A stretch of DNA of 6,266 bases from an uncultured Lewinella sp. (GTDB lineage: Bacteria; Bacteroidota; Bacteroidia; Chitinophagales; Saprospiraceae), in contig CALIGP010000028.1 of NCBI GenBank assembly GCA_938021455.1, positions 1-6,266 of the forward strand, in the 5' to 3' direction. Below, piece by piece: positions 6,172 to 6,266 of this stretch. The first letter of the stretch is position 1, and every line of letters starts with the position of its first letter. Made by a program: the position numbers and the translations under genes. The notes beneath the pieces are model-generated. The model ran no database searches. It had not been told where the DNA came from and worked only from the letters and a program-made list of their open reading frames with translations.

Positions 6172-6266
6172 ATTATAGTACGAATCGGAAAGGTGTTCGG
6201 CGGTCTGATCCTGAAAAGGGTTGGGCCGTCGGCATTTTGGATTGCGCCGGTCGAGGAGTTGCACTC
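6172..6266. other. Downstream flank with no recognised feature
   Basis: The 95 bases after the protease stop codon show no convincing hairpin with a T run, no tRNA and no start of a recognisable gene. A frame is open across it on the minus strand, but it runs antisense through the protease catalytic region and looks like a shadow. Confidence 0.4.

Noticed and set aside
5578..6264. 228-codon open frame on the minus strand antisense to the protease C-terminal half
   Set aside because: The sense strand carries the catalytic His and Asn motifs and the C-terminal domain; the antisense product has no signal or recognisable motif and is a shadow.

Overview
The window looks like chromosomal DNA from a member of the Bacteroidota, probably near the Saprospiraceae/Cytophaga side. 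Four things point there. (1) The tmRNA encodes a tag ending SYAMAA, like the Cytophaga tag as I recall it and unlike the usual ALAA ending. (2) Promoter-like sites fit the Bacteroidota pattern TTG-N19..21-TAnnTTTG. (3) The genes mostly lack a Shine-Dalgarno sequence. (4) There is a secreted TPR sensor kinase and a LytTR response regulator. The exact genus is a guess.

Layout. Bases 1-691 (minus) hold most of a metallo-beta-lactamase-fold lipoprotein gene, cut by the window's left edge. Bases 764-795 form a GC-rich hairpin, the likely ssrA terminator. Bases 804-1174 (minus) are a complete one-piece tmRNA gene (ssrA) with tag GTPSYAMAA. The gap 1175-1288 carries two back-to-back promoter candidates, one for ssrA and one for the next gene. 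Bases 1289-3421 (plus) encode a 710-aa TPR/transmembrane HisKA histidine kinase. Bases 3422-3584, between convergent genes, hold a 105-bp palindromic element. Bases 3585-4316 (minus) encode a 243-aa LytTR response regulator. The divergent gap 4317-4518 holds a direct repeat with a 21-bp period. Bases 4519-6171 (plus) encode a 550-aa secreted papain-family protease with an N-terminal WW-rich triple repeat and an unusual C-terminal domain. Bases 6172-6266 show nothing I can name.

How the parts may work together. The kinase and regulator face each other tail to tail and may form a two-component pair. The regulator is divergent from the secreted protease. The 21-bp repeat between them has the geometry of LytTR operators, so the simplest hypothesis is kinase -> LytTR regulator -> its own gene and the protease. 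That chain is inference; each gene call stands on its own motifs. The most novel-looking item is the protease: a putative triple-repeat (trefoil-like) domain, a C1A peptidase, and a C-terminal segment resembling the membrane-binding beta-sandwich of cholesterol-dependent cytolysins.
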